Part shown: positions 32,164 to 46,160 of the stretch, piece by piece
Layout of the letters: every line of letters begins with the position of its first letter
How positions within the stretch are numbered: position 1 is the first letter of the stretch
NCBI RefSeq assembly: GCF_901933205.1
Contig: NC_044600.1
Coordinates: 1,674,001-1,738,000, forward strand
Reading direction: 5' to 3'
DNA: 64,000 nt
Source of the DNA: Camarhynchus parvulus
Taxonomy: Eukaryota > Chordata > Aves > Passeriformes > Thraupidae
Notes under the pieces: generated by a model
The model's database searches: none
Seen by the model: the letters and a program-made list of their open reading frames with translations, nothing else
Told to the model about the DNA's origin: nothing
Made by a program: the position numbers and the translations under genes

Positions 32164-34407
32164 CTGCAAAGACATTCCAAAATAAGCAGAAATAGAAAGA
32201 GAGAAAAGCAGCCAATTGGATGGCAGCAGTGCACATGTTTTTAGTTAATTCAAGCAGCAGAGTTAAACTGAACTGTAAGTAAAAATACTCTAATATTTAG
32301 AGATTACTTTGCCTAGAAAGACAATAACCTATAAGGTAAACTCAGATCACATGCAAAAGGGATTTAAATAATTCTCACTGATCCAAAATTGCACCAGCTA
32401 GGTTAAACTCCTAGCACTTCAAAACTTTCAGCTCATCTTCTCCCATTACTAATTATCCTGACAGTGAATAAATATGGTACCACAAAGGTAACGTCCACTG
32501 TTCCTTCCCCTGAAGGGCTATAGGTTTTTGAAGGACAACTGAAAAAGGCAGCATGGGGAAGGAGGTACTCACAAGTTCATCAGGCTTATAAAACATCCTG
32601 CTGAAGTAAAATAAAGTTTGCAGAGGAATGAATGCTCCAAGCACAGCTCATAACCCCTTGAAGAGTTTTTGAGGAGGAACTCGTGGAATTAGTGCTGAGC
32701 TTTAGAAAGGCAGGTGAAGGGTTGCTCCCACAGCAGCAGCGCCCTGGGTTAAACACACGGCCAGGCACTGCCAGGGCTCTCGGGTTAGGGCTGACACCAA
32801 GCCCCACTCCTGGGCTGGAAGCATGCTCAGTTACTGGGTTAATGTTGGAAATAACCAGCACCTTCCTTATAAGGCCATTTCTGTTGTATTTATAACATAG
32901 AACTCTATTCTGAATAAAGTCCAAATTTTTTATTTAAAATCAGTCTTTATTTTTTTGATATAAATCCATATATATGTTCAATTTGAGAACGTCATGCATA
33001 CAGCAATTTTTCTCAAAGAACTGTTTGCATCCACAAATACCCCTGTATCTGTTTCAGACACTCAACAGCCTTATGAAGATGTGCTTTCATCTAACAGCAG
33101 CTTATGTAGGGTTACCAGGATCACTCAGAGCAGTCACTGTCATCTCCACCAAAACACGTAAACCAAATTTTACATTGGCTACAACAAAACAACCTCTCTG
33201 AGGTGTGAAGTGCCTGATGGAGACAGACTTTGTTTGCACAAATTTTGATTCATTTTAGATTAGTGAGTCCAGAGTGGAGACACTAGAGCGAGAGCTGTGG
33301 AGTATGGAGAAGAAAGATTATTTTTCTGTTGCTTTGTTTCTTTTTATTAATTTTTGTTGTTCATTGTTTTTGTTGTTATTGTTGAGATCCTACGAGATTA
33401 CCTTAAATCTCTGAAGGAAAGTGTCCCTAGATAAGCTGCATTCCCTTTGAACTTCTTTTGAACTTTTTTTGAGGTTTTCTTCCTTAGATATTTTTATATT
33501 TGTGGACAGAAGCACAATACCTATAAGGATACTGTTAATGTCTTTGACAAAGCAAGAACATTAATCCATTTTCTACCTTATTAGAATAGTTTAAATTACA
33601 CTTTTGGAAACTAAAATTAGGGCACAGCTTGGTGAAAAGCCAAGGATATGACAGTGCCTGAAATGTAGTTTTATATTGACCATTCAACAGCCACAAAAAG
33701 TCATTTAAGATCCAATTGCACCACGCTTCATCTGTTTCAAGTGTAACTTATTAACACCAAATTTGTTCAATGAGATTGCACCGGTGAGATCACTGGAAAG
33801 ACACAAAGGAATCTTCTGTGTGACTTCCAGGCACCATTTCCTCATTTCAGATGTGCAGACAATCATTAACTAAAGAACCAGTCTGGCTTTATTTTGTACA
33901 TGTATAATACAAGGCTGTAATTTCAATGAAATCAATTTTGATACAAGTTTCTGAAAAAATACTTTGGAAGGAGTTTCAAAGTATTCAGTTTATCAAGTTA
34001 GTGCTACTGAATACACACTTGTCCCTTGGCATTCAGTGGACATTTATTACCCAAAATGGTTCCACTTGAATCATGTGGCAACCAACTTTGAAGAGCCACT
34101 GTAGACCAATTGCTGGTAAAGAGAAGGTCAAGAGAAATAACACATCAACTGTTGAGCAACAGTTTCAACATAGCCACAGTATTACTGAAGTATTTCAAAT
34201 GTGCTTAAGGAAGTTTCTCCAAATAGAAATCATTATTAATCTTCTTCAATTAAAGCCACAAATTAAGGTCTTTAGGAATAGTCACTCAACTTTCTGAAAC
34301 CTAATGTTTAATATCCTTATAAGAATGTTATTTTGTCCACAACATTGAGTAAAGTAGCATGCAGCGTGGAGTTACCATTGCAAATTAAGATGCTACAAAG
34401 ACCTTAC
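32164..34407 (-). other. DIAPH2: Intron 2
   Basis: 2.24 kb, with a T-rich stretch around 33310-33390 (TTGTTGTT words). No gene. Confidence 0.85.
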
Positions 34408-34440
34408 CACATCATCTGCCAAAGTTTTTATTTGAATATT
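34408..34440 (-). CDS. DIAPH2: DIAPH2 coding exon 2, 33 nt (residues 40-50)
   Basis: This tiny exon encodes NIQIKTLADDV, which is identical to what I recall of mammalian DIAPH2 at this position. It is bounded by the acceptor TTTTTTAATAG and the donor GTG|GTAAGG. It is 11 codons long and phase 0 on both sides, so skipping would keep the frame. It lies 15.4 kb from exon 1 and is easily missed by ORF-based searches. Confidence 0.92.
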
Positions 34441-37400
34441 CTATTAAAAAAACCAAAAAACAACACACACAAATCAAAGAAAAAAAGACAGTGTTACCTA
34501 CTGCTTCAGAATAAAGGAGTCTATTTCATGTAATTGAACATTAAAAAGCATTTGCAATTTCACTACGTGTTCTAAAAACCTGCCGGCCAATGGACAAGGA
34601 ATGTCCATTTTTTCTGTGAAGAACAAGCTTGTATCCCATTGCACCCTATGCTCTGGGTATGGAATGGATGCACCTGAAGCCTGAGAGCTGCAGCCGCCCA
34701 GTGCTGCCCAAAGGAGCAGCCAGGGCTCCCAGCAGCGTTTCCAAAACAAGCACAGTGCAGGGACACGAGTGCGTCAGCAGCACCACGGGGCTGTGAGCTC
34801 AGAGCTCAGCACTGCCCAGGCACCTCCTGTGCCCAAAGCCCTGCAGCCTCTGCCAACTGCGCTGGCCACTGAGTCACGGCAGCCTGGAGAGGAGCTGGCT
34901 CGAGTCACTGAAGTGATGATGCACAAACCACCCTCCCTCCCTCTTGCCCCATCACTTCTTCCTAAGCAGGAAAACCCTGCTGACAACAATCACCAATGTT
35001 ACATTTTCATTCATGGCCAAAAAAGCCACCCATGCTGCACACCAATATCAACAGTCATTATTGAGGAAGCATTTGGTTCATGAACTTTGCTCAACTGACA
35101 CAAAGCAGCCATGAAAGGAGTTCAGGTCTAGAACTCATGGGGGGACAGAATGTGAGAAGCATTCAGAAATCTGTGGGACAGTGGAGAGGACTGACCCCAG
35201 CTCACAGGTCAGTCCCCACTCATTCCCTCCCAGCAGGATCATGGAGTCAATCAGAAGTACAAAAGCAAGAAACACTTGATGGTTGAGCTATAAAGATAAT
35301 GTAATAACTGATGGGAATAAAGAAAATAAAGAAACAAATTAAAAAGCCATCTTTTGGCACCAGCAGGCCAATGTGTACCCAGTTTCTGAGCACCTGATGA
35401 TTTGGAAAAACTACTCCTCCCCACCCTGCAGCCCTGCCTTTACTGCCCAGCATGATGTGATGTTCTGGCATGTCTTTGGTCACTGTGGATGAGCTGTCCC
35501 AGCTGTGTCCCCATCTCCAGACCACCCACCCTGCTCCTGGAGGGAGCTCACAAGAAGCAGAAGTCTTGGAGACTGGGAAGGGCTGTTCAGCAAGAGCTGA
35601 AGCACTGGGGCTCTTTCTGGCTGTGCTGCTTTGGTCACAAGTCTAGGGCACAGCAGCAGATGGGCTGTTCTGAACCAGCTCCACCTGAGCCTAACCCTGA
35701 GCCTGACAGACATCTGCACATCCAGGTGCCGACACCAACCCTTCATCTTCCAAACTGCCGCATCTCAACACCCTTCCTTCCCCCTCTCCTGTATTCCCCT
35801 CATCTGGACTTACTATGGAATTTATCATCTTGAAATCAAAACCAAGATGTGCACTTACCACTCTGGTAAATAAACCTTTTACTTGAGACTGCAGGAGGAA
35901 ATGAAGTAAAGTCTAACCCTGTTTTTAATAAAGAGACAGCCAGGCAAGCAAGAAGTTCTGAAACTCCATATACATTTTAGGAGCTACTTGTATGAGAACA
36001 TTTTTTCCCTTTCTCATTTAAGTACTGTCAATCTCTGCCAGAAGCTGGAACAGGATCATCTACCCCATCTCTACACTTATATTGCATTTGTCACTCAAAC
36101 TCCTCTGGGCAAAGTACAGAATACTAAAACAAGATAGCACACTGCATTTTTTCAGACCCTGCAAGCACTCTTCCCAGATTTCCTTCTGGTGCACAACTCC
36201 ACTGCTGCCAGCAGCCACTTGAGATAAGCAGCACATCTAACAGGTAGTAGAGACACTGCAAGGAGCTGCAGGCAAAGTCAAGGCACTCCTGTACCCACAG
36301 ATCCTCACACCATTTTGACAATCTCTTGTGCTAACAAAGAAATCGCACTTCCAGGCTGATTTCAGAACATAACCCAAAAGTAGTTTACCTCCCTAGAAGG
36401 AAATTTAAGATATTGTAGATTCTGTAGTCCTCTAGCATTATTCTTTCTGCCATTCTATTTATGAGGTAGCCAGAGCAACACAAGACAGAAAAATCTGTAC
36501 CTTCTTGGCTTGTTAAAGACACTGAGTCCCTGTTTGCAGGAGCAGCCCAAGGGAAAAGGCTTCACAAAAATCCCTGAGGAAGCATTTGCAGATAAGGGAT
36601 ATCAAATTAACATTTATATCTAAAATACATATACAATTTAAGACAGTTGTAGATTATCTCTCTCCTCTAGACATAATATCAACACAAACCACAGAATTCC
36701 TTCAGCATCTATACCAAAGAACTATTTCCTACTCACTTAGTTCAGTACTTAGAAGATTTAAGTGATAGAGCTTCTCCCTTTCAAAAAAAAGCATTCCCAG
36801 TCCATCAACAGTTAATATCATCTTCTAGTCACTCTTGCCAGTCTTAGTTTACTCTGTGTATCTGGCTACTTTTATAAGCACAGACAGATCATGACAGTAA
36901 ATCACACAAAAATAATAGCACATATTAATGCACCTGCACCAGACAATTCTTTATCTCAAAAGGTCTCAGCCAAGTTAATATTCAGAGTAATTGAAGTCTT
37001 GCACATGAAAACAGTAGAAAGATATTTGTGGATCACTACATTTCCTGATGCAGAAATCACTGCTTCCTCATGCAAACAATGCAGGCTACAGCAGCAGCAA
37101 TGTCACATTCACAGAATTCAATTACTTGAGCTGATTGCATCAACTTTTAATACAAAACTCACATCAAGTCTACTTTTTTATACCTTTTCCTAACTTGTGT
37201 TTTAATAAAACCTTCCAAATCACTAAAGCTGGCCATGAGTTGTACACTGAGGTGCATTTACATGGATTGATTATATTTAAGTATTACTTTGCCATGTTCT
37301 TAATTGTTATGCTCAGGAGTCTCACTCTCACCACAAAAATCAAATCAGCATTAACTCCCAGATCACCACGTGCAGAATGAACAATGATCAGCTGGGGAAC

Positions 37401-39673
37401 TGCTAAACCTAGCAGCAATTTTCACTCCACTGCCCAGGAACCCGCGGTGTGCTGGAGCACCGCTTCTGCAGCCGGGCTGCAAGCTCAGGGAGCAGCTCCC
37501 ACTGCTCCCAGCAAAGCTCATTTCCAGGGGTAGCAACCAGAAACTTGACCTTCTCTCAACTTTCATGGGTTTTTTTGTTGTTTTCTTGGGTTTTTTTCTT
37601 AACTGTGCTGATACTGCTGTTTTCTAAAATTTACCTTGACTTCAACACCTGCAAAAGCCATGGTGAAGCTCCACTCAAGGACAAGACCTTTCAATTTGCA
37701 TACAAGCAGGACAGGAATAACTTCCCATATGAACACCTGAACCCAGGGAGTTTAAAGGGACAAACCCCAACCTGGTTAATATTTGAAGTACAAAAAGTTG
37801 TCTGCATCTTGAATGTAGGTCTTAGTCACAAAATAGAATTCACTCCTACAACCTCTGTTCTTCAGTTCAGAGAATGAATAATGTTCCCATTAGACAATTT
37901 AACCATCTGTTAACATATTCAGTGTTGGAATTAAATCTGAAAAGGCACCTAGGAAATGGTGAAAAGATACCCAAGCTATAAAAGCTGATGTGCAGAAACC
38001 AGGACTACACACTCATTTAGGCCTTTCAAGATCTTTACCCATGATGAAGTATACCTGACATTTTGTGAATTATATTTTTACTAATTTTATTACTAATGTT
38101 TGCTTTAGCATAATATTTTTCACACTTTGAGAAGCATTCACCATGCTTTCAGAAAAACCTTGAAATGACTGTTATAATCCATCTGCTTCCTCCAAAACAC
38201 TTGAATTGAGCAATACCAATGGTTTTGTTACTATTGTTGTACATTTACATTTGGGCTATATGACACCATATGGAAAAAATCTTGTTTGCCTTGCAGCTGC
38301 TTGCTTCACAAACTCCTTGAATGTGCATTATTCAATGTTTTAAATTAAGGCTTAACCTAGAGCTGAGCATGGAGGGAAGCATGGGCTGCCAAAATGCAGA
38401 TGGAGAACTGCTGGCATCCCTGAGTCAGGGCAGGATGGCACCACCTCCCCGAGGGAAGCTGCCAGCTTTGCCCAGTTCCTCCCCTTCTTCCTCTAGGAAA
38501 ATGACCATCCACAAATGAGCAATGCTCCAGAAATAAGTTTGATAATTCCTCATGCTAAATAAAGCCCGAGAGTCAGCCAGGCTGGTAAATCATTAACAGC
38601 AGAGGGCACCAATCCTTAATCACCGGCTGGGAGATGCCTCAGCACTGCTCCTGAACAGAAGGGGAGGGAACACATGCCAGAGGATGGGGATCATATCAGA
38701 CACTCCCCTCACAAATGCCAAGGGCTGAGGTTTTACAAAAGAGCAAACTCATTCAGAAATTGAAAAAAATCACTGTAAACAAACAGTCAATTTCATCAGC
38801 TTTGTAACTGACAATACAAAAGGAGTTGAGGAAGACATCTGACCTAACTTTTTTTTAATATATATATAATTTGAAGCTCAAACTGCCATCACTGTTTTGA
38901 AAAATTTGTTTCAGACAATGGTTTCTTGGCGCTCATTGATAAGTAAGCCTTAAAAACCAGAAGAAAATGATAAACTTTTCCCCAAAAGCTGCAGTTCCGT
39001 GTCAGTCTAAGCCAACAAAATTGCTGGGTGTGAGACACAAGGCAAGGGTGGCAGCAGGACTCAGATCAGGTTAGGCTGATCTGAGACACACCTGCCAGTG
39101 CAGAGGCAAATGAAGGAAGTCCTGGCATTTTCCAGAGCCGCAGCTGAAATCCAAACACTTGCCATCAAGCCTCCACAGCAGCTGTATCAGACAAGGCTTC
39201 ACATCCCTGCTCCCCAGGCAGAGCCAGGAGCTGGGTCCTGCTCTGCTCCCTGGGCACCCTGCACGACAGGAAAAGTGCAAATACACAAGCTCTCCTCAGA
39301 ATGCTCTACAGCTTTTACATTCCTCGCTTCAAACTATCAACAGTTTGCTGTTAAAAGTTCTGCAGATTAGACTTCAGAAAGAGCCAAGTTGCTTTCCTGC
39401 AAAGGAGAACCATGCTCAGCACTGGATCTCTGCTGCTTTTCCAAAATGTGGTTGACTTGAGCTTTGGCTTTTTAGGGAACTTGGCTTTTGCTTTTTTTGG
39501 TATAATATTATTGGGAAGTGCTTTTGAAATATTCTGGAACAGTTAAACTGGAAAAACTATGTCAAAACAACTCCTGACATAGTAAGTGCAGACTTTATCT
39601 CAATTCTATGCGGAGATACAAGCAGTGGGATTGAGCTCTTTGCTTCCACCCCAGGGGCAGCACACAGCAGTTT

Positions 39674-39716
39674 TTCTGATAGCAATACTTGATGTGCACT
39701 TCTGATAGCAATACTT
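39674..39716. repeat. 26-bp-period partial tandem duplication
   Basis: TTCTGATAGCAATACTT occurs at 39674-39690 and 39700-39716. It lies in intron 1. Confidence 0.9.
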
Positions 39717-42700
39717 CAGGGCCCCTTTGGCCCCTGCCCTGGCCCTCCTGGGTGCAGGTGCTCATTGAGACACTCTGGGGAGCTGCTGGGACTGAGTGGG
39801 AGCTGGTGCACAGCTCTGAGTGGCTCAGTGGAGAGGAGTGAGAGCAGGCCTCCTTTTATGCCTCACTCTCTCAAGAGACACCTTTTCATCATGACAAGAG
39901 TCACCTTTGCTCTGACTGAACTGCAATCCTAGTTTTTACCCTTTTAACAACAATCACACACCTTGAACCTGAAATTAATCTTTTGTTGCAACCTAAGTAT
40001 TTTCTCTCAAGAGGAGCAACTTGACTTGACAGAGTTGGTCTGAAATTATCTTAAAAATGAAGCAGAAACTGCTTTGAGAAATTCCTCACTCTAATACTTA
40101 CACACTTTGTTTTCATTTCAGTTTACTTGCTTCCTCTATGTCAGTGTACACAGGACAGCCCAATAGCCCTGCAAGGGACAGGCTCAGCTTCTGTAAACTT
40201 CTCTTGCTGTTCTGTGCAGAGATGGATTTGGTAAGATTTTGCACTGCATGCTGGTGGTTGTGTAGAACATCTCTTGCTCTTGTGGGTACAGTAAACATTG
40301 AAATAAGTGTCAGACTCCATTTGGATTTTCCTACGAAACCGTTTGAGAAGTTAAACTGGCAGAATGCATCTGTTGGGAGAGGACTGATGCACTTAAAAAT
40401 AAAGCAGAACACCCACAGCAAGCTGCAGGAGCTTCACTGGATACTGGGCAGTTCCTGGAAAATGGAATAGATTGCCTTTGATAGGCTTTGAGAGAGTGAG
40501 AACATGTGTATTGCTTTGTTTGGGTTGTTTTGTAAGTAGTAAGAAAACCCAACCAACCAAACCACAGCCCACAAACAAGCTGGCAGCAGAAGGGGCGCAG
40601 TGAGCCAAAGGAGCTGGAATTCCTTGGGAAGAACATTCACTTTGTCTGTACTCAGCAGACTTGGAACATGGTCACAGGGATCATGTCAACAACTTCTTAG
40701 AATAATGTTGTCTGTCTTCCAAGACAGACCTACAAGTAAAGAGCAAGCACTTAATCAGAGCAGTATTTGATCTCTGCATTACAATAAGCTGCTGGTAAAG
40801 CCACTTTTTTCTCCCTTAATATTAAATGATGTGATACTAAAACTTGGAAAAATGAGTAGTGCTGCTGTCATAGCAGGGAACTCTGGCTTTTCCTCACAGA
40901 ACTAAAATTCAAGATTAAATAATTTCCACAGGCATGGACCACAATGTACCTCAACAGGCAAAGAATATTGGGTAGAACAATGTGCAGCTCCTGTGTCACA
41001 CTCCAGGTCTTCCTGTTCTCTTCCCTATTCTTTCCTGTTTATAACAGCATCCTCAGAAGATTATTTGTCCTTTGGGGAAGTAGGAAATGAAGCACCATGT
41101 GAACAGAGAGGAATTACATTGTACTTCATAATGAGGAATCCCATGGTATCACTTGACTTCAGTACAGGTGAGGGTCCCTATTAAGAAGAAACTGGAATTC
41201 AGGACAATTAGACAAACTTGCCATAGATTATGGAGAATCTGTTATTTTCTGTTAAAGGAGATAAACCATCTTTTTTTTTTTGCTTATCTTAAGTGTTCAA
41301 TGTGCTTTGGCTACCCCTGAACACTTACATGAATCTTATAAAGGTTTTTCACAAAATAATTCTTTTGAAGTATCAAATGTTAACTGATGGGATTACTGCT
41401 TATCTTAGAAGGCATTCAGGAATTAGCCTGAATCACAGAACTCTATAAACTAACCTTAATGGATTTAGGAAGCCTGTCCTATCCACCCAAGCTTTGTCTG
41501 AAGTTCAAATATGAATGCATATTAAAAATGCAAATTGCCTTCCTGGTTTTCAGGCAGAAACTTCACCAAACCCTTCTGCTGCACTCTTCACCTTTCCAGT
41601 TTGGGAACATCTCCACTGAGCTACAATAAACTGGAGGATGAAAACAAAATTCAGTGCTGTGGATTTGTTACTGTACAATGCCCTTCAGTGTGCACCAATC
41701 AGATAAAGTCACTGTGCAGCTCCCCAGGAGGGGCAGGGCCAGCCTGAAGGATGGCAGTGGGCTCAGCTCCTGCGGCAGCTGGGGAACTTGGCCATCTCTG
41801 TGGCTGGCACAAAAACTCAAACATACATGGCACCAGTGCATATTCTCAGCCTGGTGTGCTTTGTCTTCTTCCTTCTTTATGGAAATTCTTCCCTGTTCTA
41901 ATACAACTGGGACACACAGCCACTTCAACTCTGAATAACTGTCAAGTTCTCATCTACTCCTGTACTCACACAATTACAAATGCAAACATTCAGCACAGCT
42001 CCATTATGAAACCAAAGTACCTCGCAAGTTACTCAAATTTAATAGACAAAAATAATTCACAGCAAGAGAAAGAACATGAAGAACCAAAATGCAGACAAGG
42101 AAGCAGAAAACTTTCTACTGCAAAAGAATTAACAGCTCGTATTCTGTTATTAGGGGCTAGAATCTAATGAATCTCATGTTGGCTTTGTATTTGTTCCTGA
42201 CAAAGGCACACTCATTAAAAACACTGAACCACAGGCACCCTTAAAGGCCATTATAACAACCATCATTAGCTCTTACCATATTAAGAAGGAGTAATGAACT
42301 GCAGAACTAACATTTCTCCTGACCAAGTACTTATTTTGGCTTGTTCCACCATCCCTGAGCCCAAACTGAATTTATACAGAGCCACCTGTGAACACATAAC
42401 CAACCCACTGAGACAAAAAGGTGTCCATGGGGACACTGAAGGTCTCAGGTTATTTCCTCTCACCTTCATGCCTGCACACATAGCATGGAGCAGTTTGTTC
42501 ATGTGACTCCAGCCAGGACAAAGTTATTAATGTTTGACCAGCTGATCCCTGAACCAAGAACCAGGCTGTGTCCCTCAAAGCATCCTGCACCCACCAATCC
42601 TGCAATTCTCTCAGCCTTTGGAACCTAAAATTACAGCTGCTGCTCTCCTGGCTAAAGAGCAACAGTTCTGCAGCACTAGGGGTTGGGATCCTACACCACA

Positions 42701-42906
42701 ATTCCCCAGATATTTTAATTTTTTTTTTTTAATTTAGAAACTTGTTCTAAACCCCAAGGTAGCAGTGCTCGAAGTTCCACAATCCTCGAGCAAGTGCTTC
42801 TGTATTTATTCTGACTCAAAGGGACAAACTAAATGTGTTAATGGGGTCTTGGTATAAAAAGAAAAGTTCATATTTCCACTATAAGTAGGGCAGCAGTAAG
42901 TGTGTT

Positions 42907-42932
42907 AATATATATATTTACACACACACACA
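42907..42932. repeat. (TA)n/(CA)n compound microsatellite
   Basis: A short TA run is followed by a short CA run in intron 1. Confidence 0.85.
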
Positions 42933-45900
42933 AAAATCACATAGGAATACAAGGCAGTACCTCTTCCAACGACATTGGTTTTAATCAGTCACTTTGACAC
43001 TAACATTTTCAGCCTTTGAAACAAGTTTAAACTGTTACAAATTGAAAAGATTTCTAGTAACACTATGCAAAGAACAGTGCCGGCAGCAGACACATCAGAC
43101 ATTCACCACATCCATCATTTTCTCCAATGACTTTCTCTGAGGATCACTCACAGGAAGGGAGCCTGCCACAAGCACCACCTCGACACTGCCCTTGCCTCAC
43201 TCTCCCCAGGGTTTCCTGTTTACACGGGAGGAGCCTGTATCCATTAGAAACTCCTCAGAACAATCCCGCCTTACACAACACACAAGGTGTGGTGGCATGA
43301 CACTCTGCACTACACCTTCAGGCCAAATATTACCACACCCAGGCGAACCAAAAACCTTCAGGAGCTCTAGCAAACCATAAAATTCGCGTGTGTGGCTTGT
43401 TCCAGAACTGAACTTCCAAGTATTTCTTCACTTCTATAAATCAGAAGAGTCCCTGGTTTAGATCATGATGTACACCACAATATCACTTCACTGCCACAGC
43501 AGATCCTTCTCAGATCTGTGCTGCAATCACGTCACGTACAGGTGATCAGGAGAGGAGGGCTGAAAAGCAGACAATTCCATGGAACTGGTGGATGAACTTT
43601 AGACAAATTCATGCAACAGGAGGAGTTATAATGTGCCATAATTCCAGTCTCATTGGTTCTGGGAACTAATCAAAGAAGAGCAAATAGTACAGGAGTGGTT
43701 CTGACAGGCTCATTTCAGGACCTTGTCTGTCCCACTGCCACACAAAACTGATGCCAGCAGAGCACCAAGGGGAGCAGGGAAAGCGCTGCTCCCTGAAAAA
43801 GTCAATTCTTGACCTGGCACCCCTTTCTCCCACACAATTTATTGTTACCAGGTAGAACACATTTGCCTCGCAGGCTGTGTTAGTGCTACTTCTGTCACAC
43901 AACATCCCACCTCTCTACCTGGGAGGAAGCTACAGGTGAGAATCCTTGGGCTGCTCACTCCTCCAATGCTGCAGCAAAAAACCACTTCACTGACAAGATT
44001 TGAAGATCAGTTTGATACAAAACCAATATGCAAGTTTAATACAAGGTATCTTTGAAACAATTGGAAACCCTTCTTTAATATTTATGTAGCAATTGATAAA
44101 GTTGCAGGTAGACAATCTCCCAAAATTATCTTTCTACCACCATAGCTGATTTTAAGAAAAAAACCCTTATTTCCCCCTAAACAAAGTTACTGCATTATTG
44201 GTTTTTTGTAAGGAATAATGATATAAAAGCTGCAAGCAACTGCTAAAACCGCTCATTTGAGTAATCTCCTAACTTCTTGTGCTTCAAGGTTGAACAAGCA
44301 AACTGATGAAGAACAAACTGAAATTGACACTTGCTCCAGCAGCAACTGACATTGCTTGTTGTACTCTGGATTTGGACAAGGATGAAAAGAATCAGAGGGA
44401 TGTTATTAGCCATTACTGCTTTATTGTTTACTTCCAGAGAACTGCAAATGATGCAGAAAACATGAAGTCATCTTGTAGCCCACTCCACGGGGAGAGGCAG
44501 ATCTTTTCCTTCTGCTGGGTCACCAGCAATCCCCATTCTGGGACACCAGAACCAAAGCTCACCCTGGAACACCTGGACACTGAGCACCACGCTGCCTGCA
44601 GCCTCAGACAGCACCAGCTCCATCTGCTGAGCACACTGCCAGTTCTCACAGCTGCCCTTCACCCGGCCGGGCTGGAATCTGCTCTGTTTGCAAAGCTTCC
44701 TGTAGGGTACACAAGTGCTCTACAGTTTTGTCTCACAAGGAGTAGTTCAGGAAGTTTAATTACCACAGATAGGCTCATCACTGTCTCTACCACCTCACTT
44801 ACACAGCACTTCCCATTAAAAGCTCCAGCATTTACCTAAACATCAGCACCAGGCCTGTCCTACCCTCCATGCAGTGCCTGACCAGGATAACTTCAAGCAA
44901 CAGAAGTTCCAGAAGACATCAATTTTACTTTTCAGTAATGGTTGCACCCTTGATAACTTCTGTCCTTGTTTAGGGCAAATTTGGGAGAAAAACTGTGTAC
45001 TTCTTTGGCCACTCTTTGCTCTCAGAACCAGCCTTAAAGGTGGAAAATTATTTCTGGGCTACACAGACCAATGGGGGACAAGCATCATAAAGTCACCCCA
45101 GGACAGCTTCACCTGCTGGAATATCCTGACTTTGAGCTAATAATACCAAGACTCTTTTGGAACACAAGCATTTTGGTGCACTTTTTCCTCAAGCATACAC
45201 TTGAAACAAGAACTCTCTGCAGGCATGCACAGATCTCACTCAGAGACACTGTGATTTCAAGTGTAAGACATTTGATTTGATTGCCAAAAATCTCTGCTCA
45301 ACCTGACTCATAGTTCACGTATGCAGAGCACAGATATCTAAAGAAGTCATGCAAGATGAACAGAGTTTTTTGGGTTTTTTTTCCTTGGGTCCTGCAGCAC
45401 ACAGTCTGTCTGACAAGGATTGATAGGCACAATTTAAATCACTCCACTCCTGCACTGATATGGGTGGTGCAGCACAGCTGGGAAACCTCTCCCAAGCACA
45501 CTCAGCCTACTTCTGTTTTAAAGTGACTTCATAAAAACTTTTATCCCACTGTTTGATTCCAGGTTATGGTACATTAGTCAGAATGTTGAGTTCCTAGCTC
45601 TTCTCAAAGCTCACATGGTTTAAAAGACTTCAGTGTTAAGCACAAACAATTACTGCTTTTAAAACAAAATATGAGATGCTCCTTGGGTGAATCACCAAAT
45701 CCACTTGCTCTCCAATTAAAGGAGCTCTCTCTTCCCCCTAACAATTTGTTTTACAAGTTACACAACATCTTTCTCCTAATCTGATTTTAAAGGCCACATC
45801 ACACTCAGAAGGCAGCCCCTTTCAGAAATGTGGTCTGTAGGAAGTGGAGAATCCTGCACTGAACAGCTCCCACACAGACCTGGAGGAACCTGGGGGTAAA

Positions 45901-46082
45901 GCAGTGAGTGTTGGCATGTCCTGGCTGCCACGTGCTTCTGCTAATCCTACAGTGACATGAGATATTAACTGGAATTAAAAACACCCCCAAAAACCACTGG
46001 TCATGTTCATTTCTGGTTAGGCAGTGCTCTACCACTCCCAGAGCACCCCAAACCCTGTTACAGCACCTCTTTTCAAGTGCTG

Positions 46083-46160
46083 ATTCACAGAACCACAGAT
46101 GGTTGAAAGGATCTCACTTCTTTGCTCAGGACAGCCCAAAAAGCAGGGTCACCCACCAAA
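46083..46160 (-). mobile_element. Degraded CR1-like fragment
   Basis: A block resembling ACAGAACCACAGATGGTTGA followed by AAAAAGCAGGGTCACCCACC recalls the 3' end of another CR1 subfamily. It is short and diverged, so the assignment is tentative. Confidence 0.45.

Noticed and set aside
44306..44839. 177-residue plus-strand open frame in intron 1
   Set aside because: No recognisable domain, no repeats, mixed composition, and no supporting splice or promoter signals; a chance frame.
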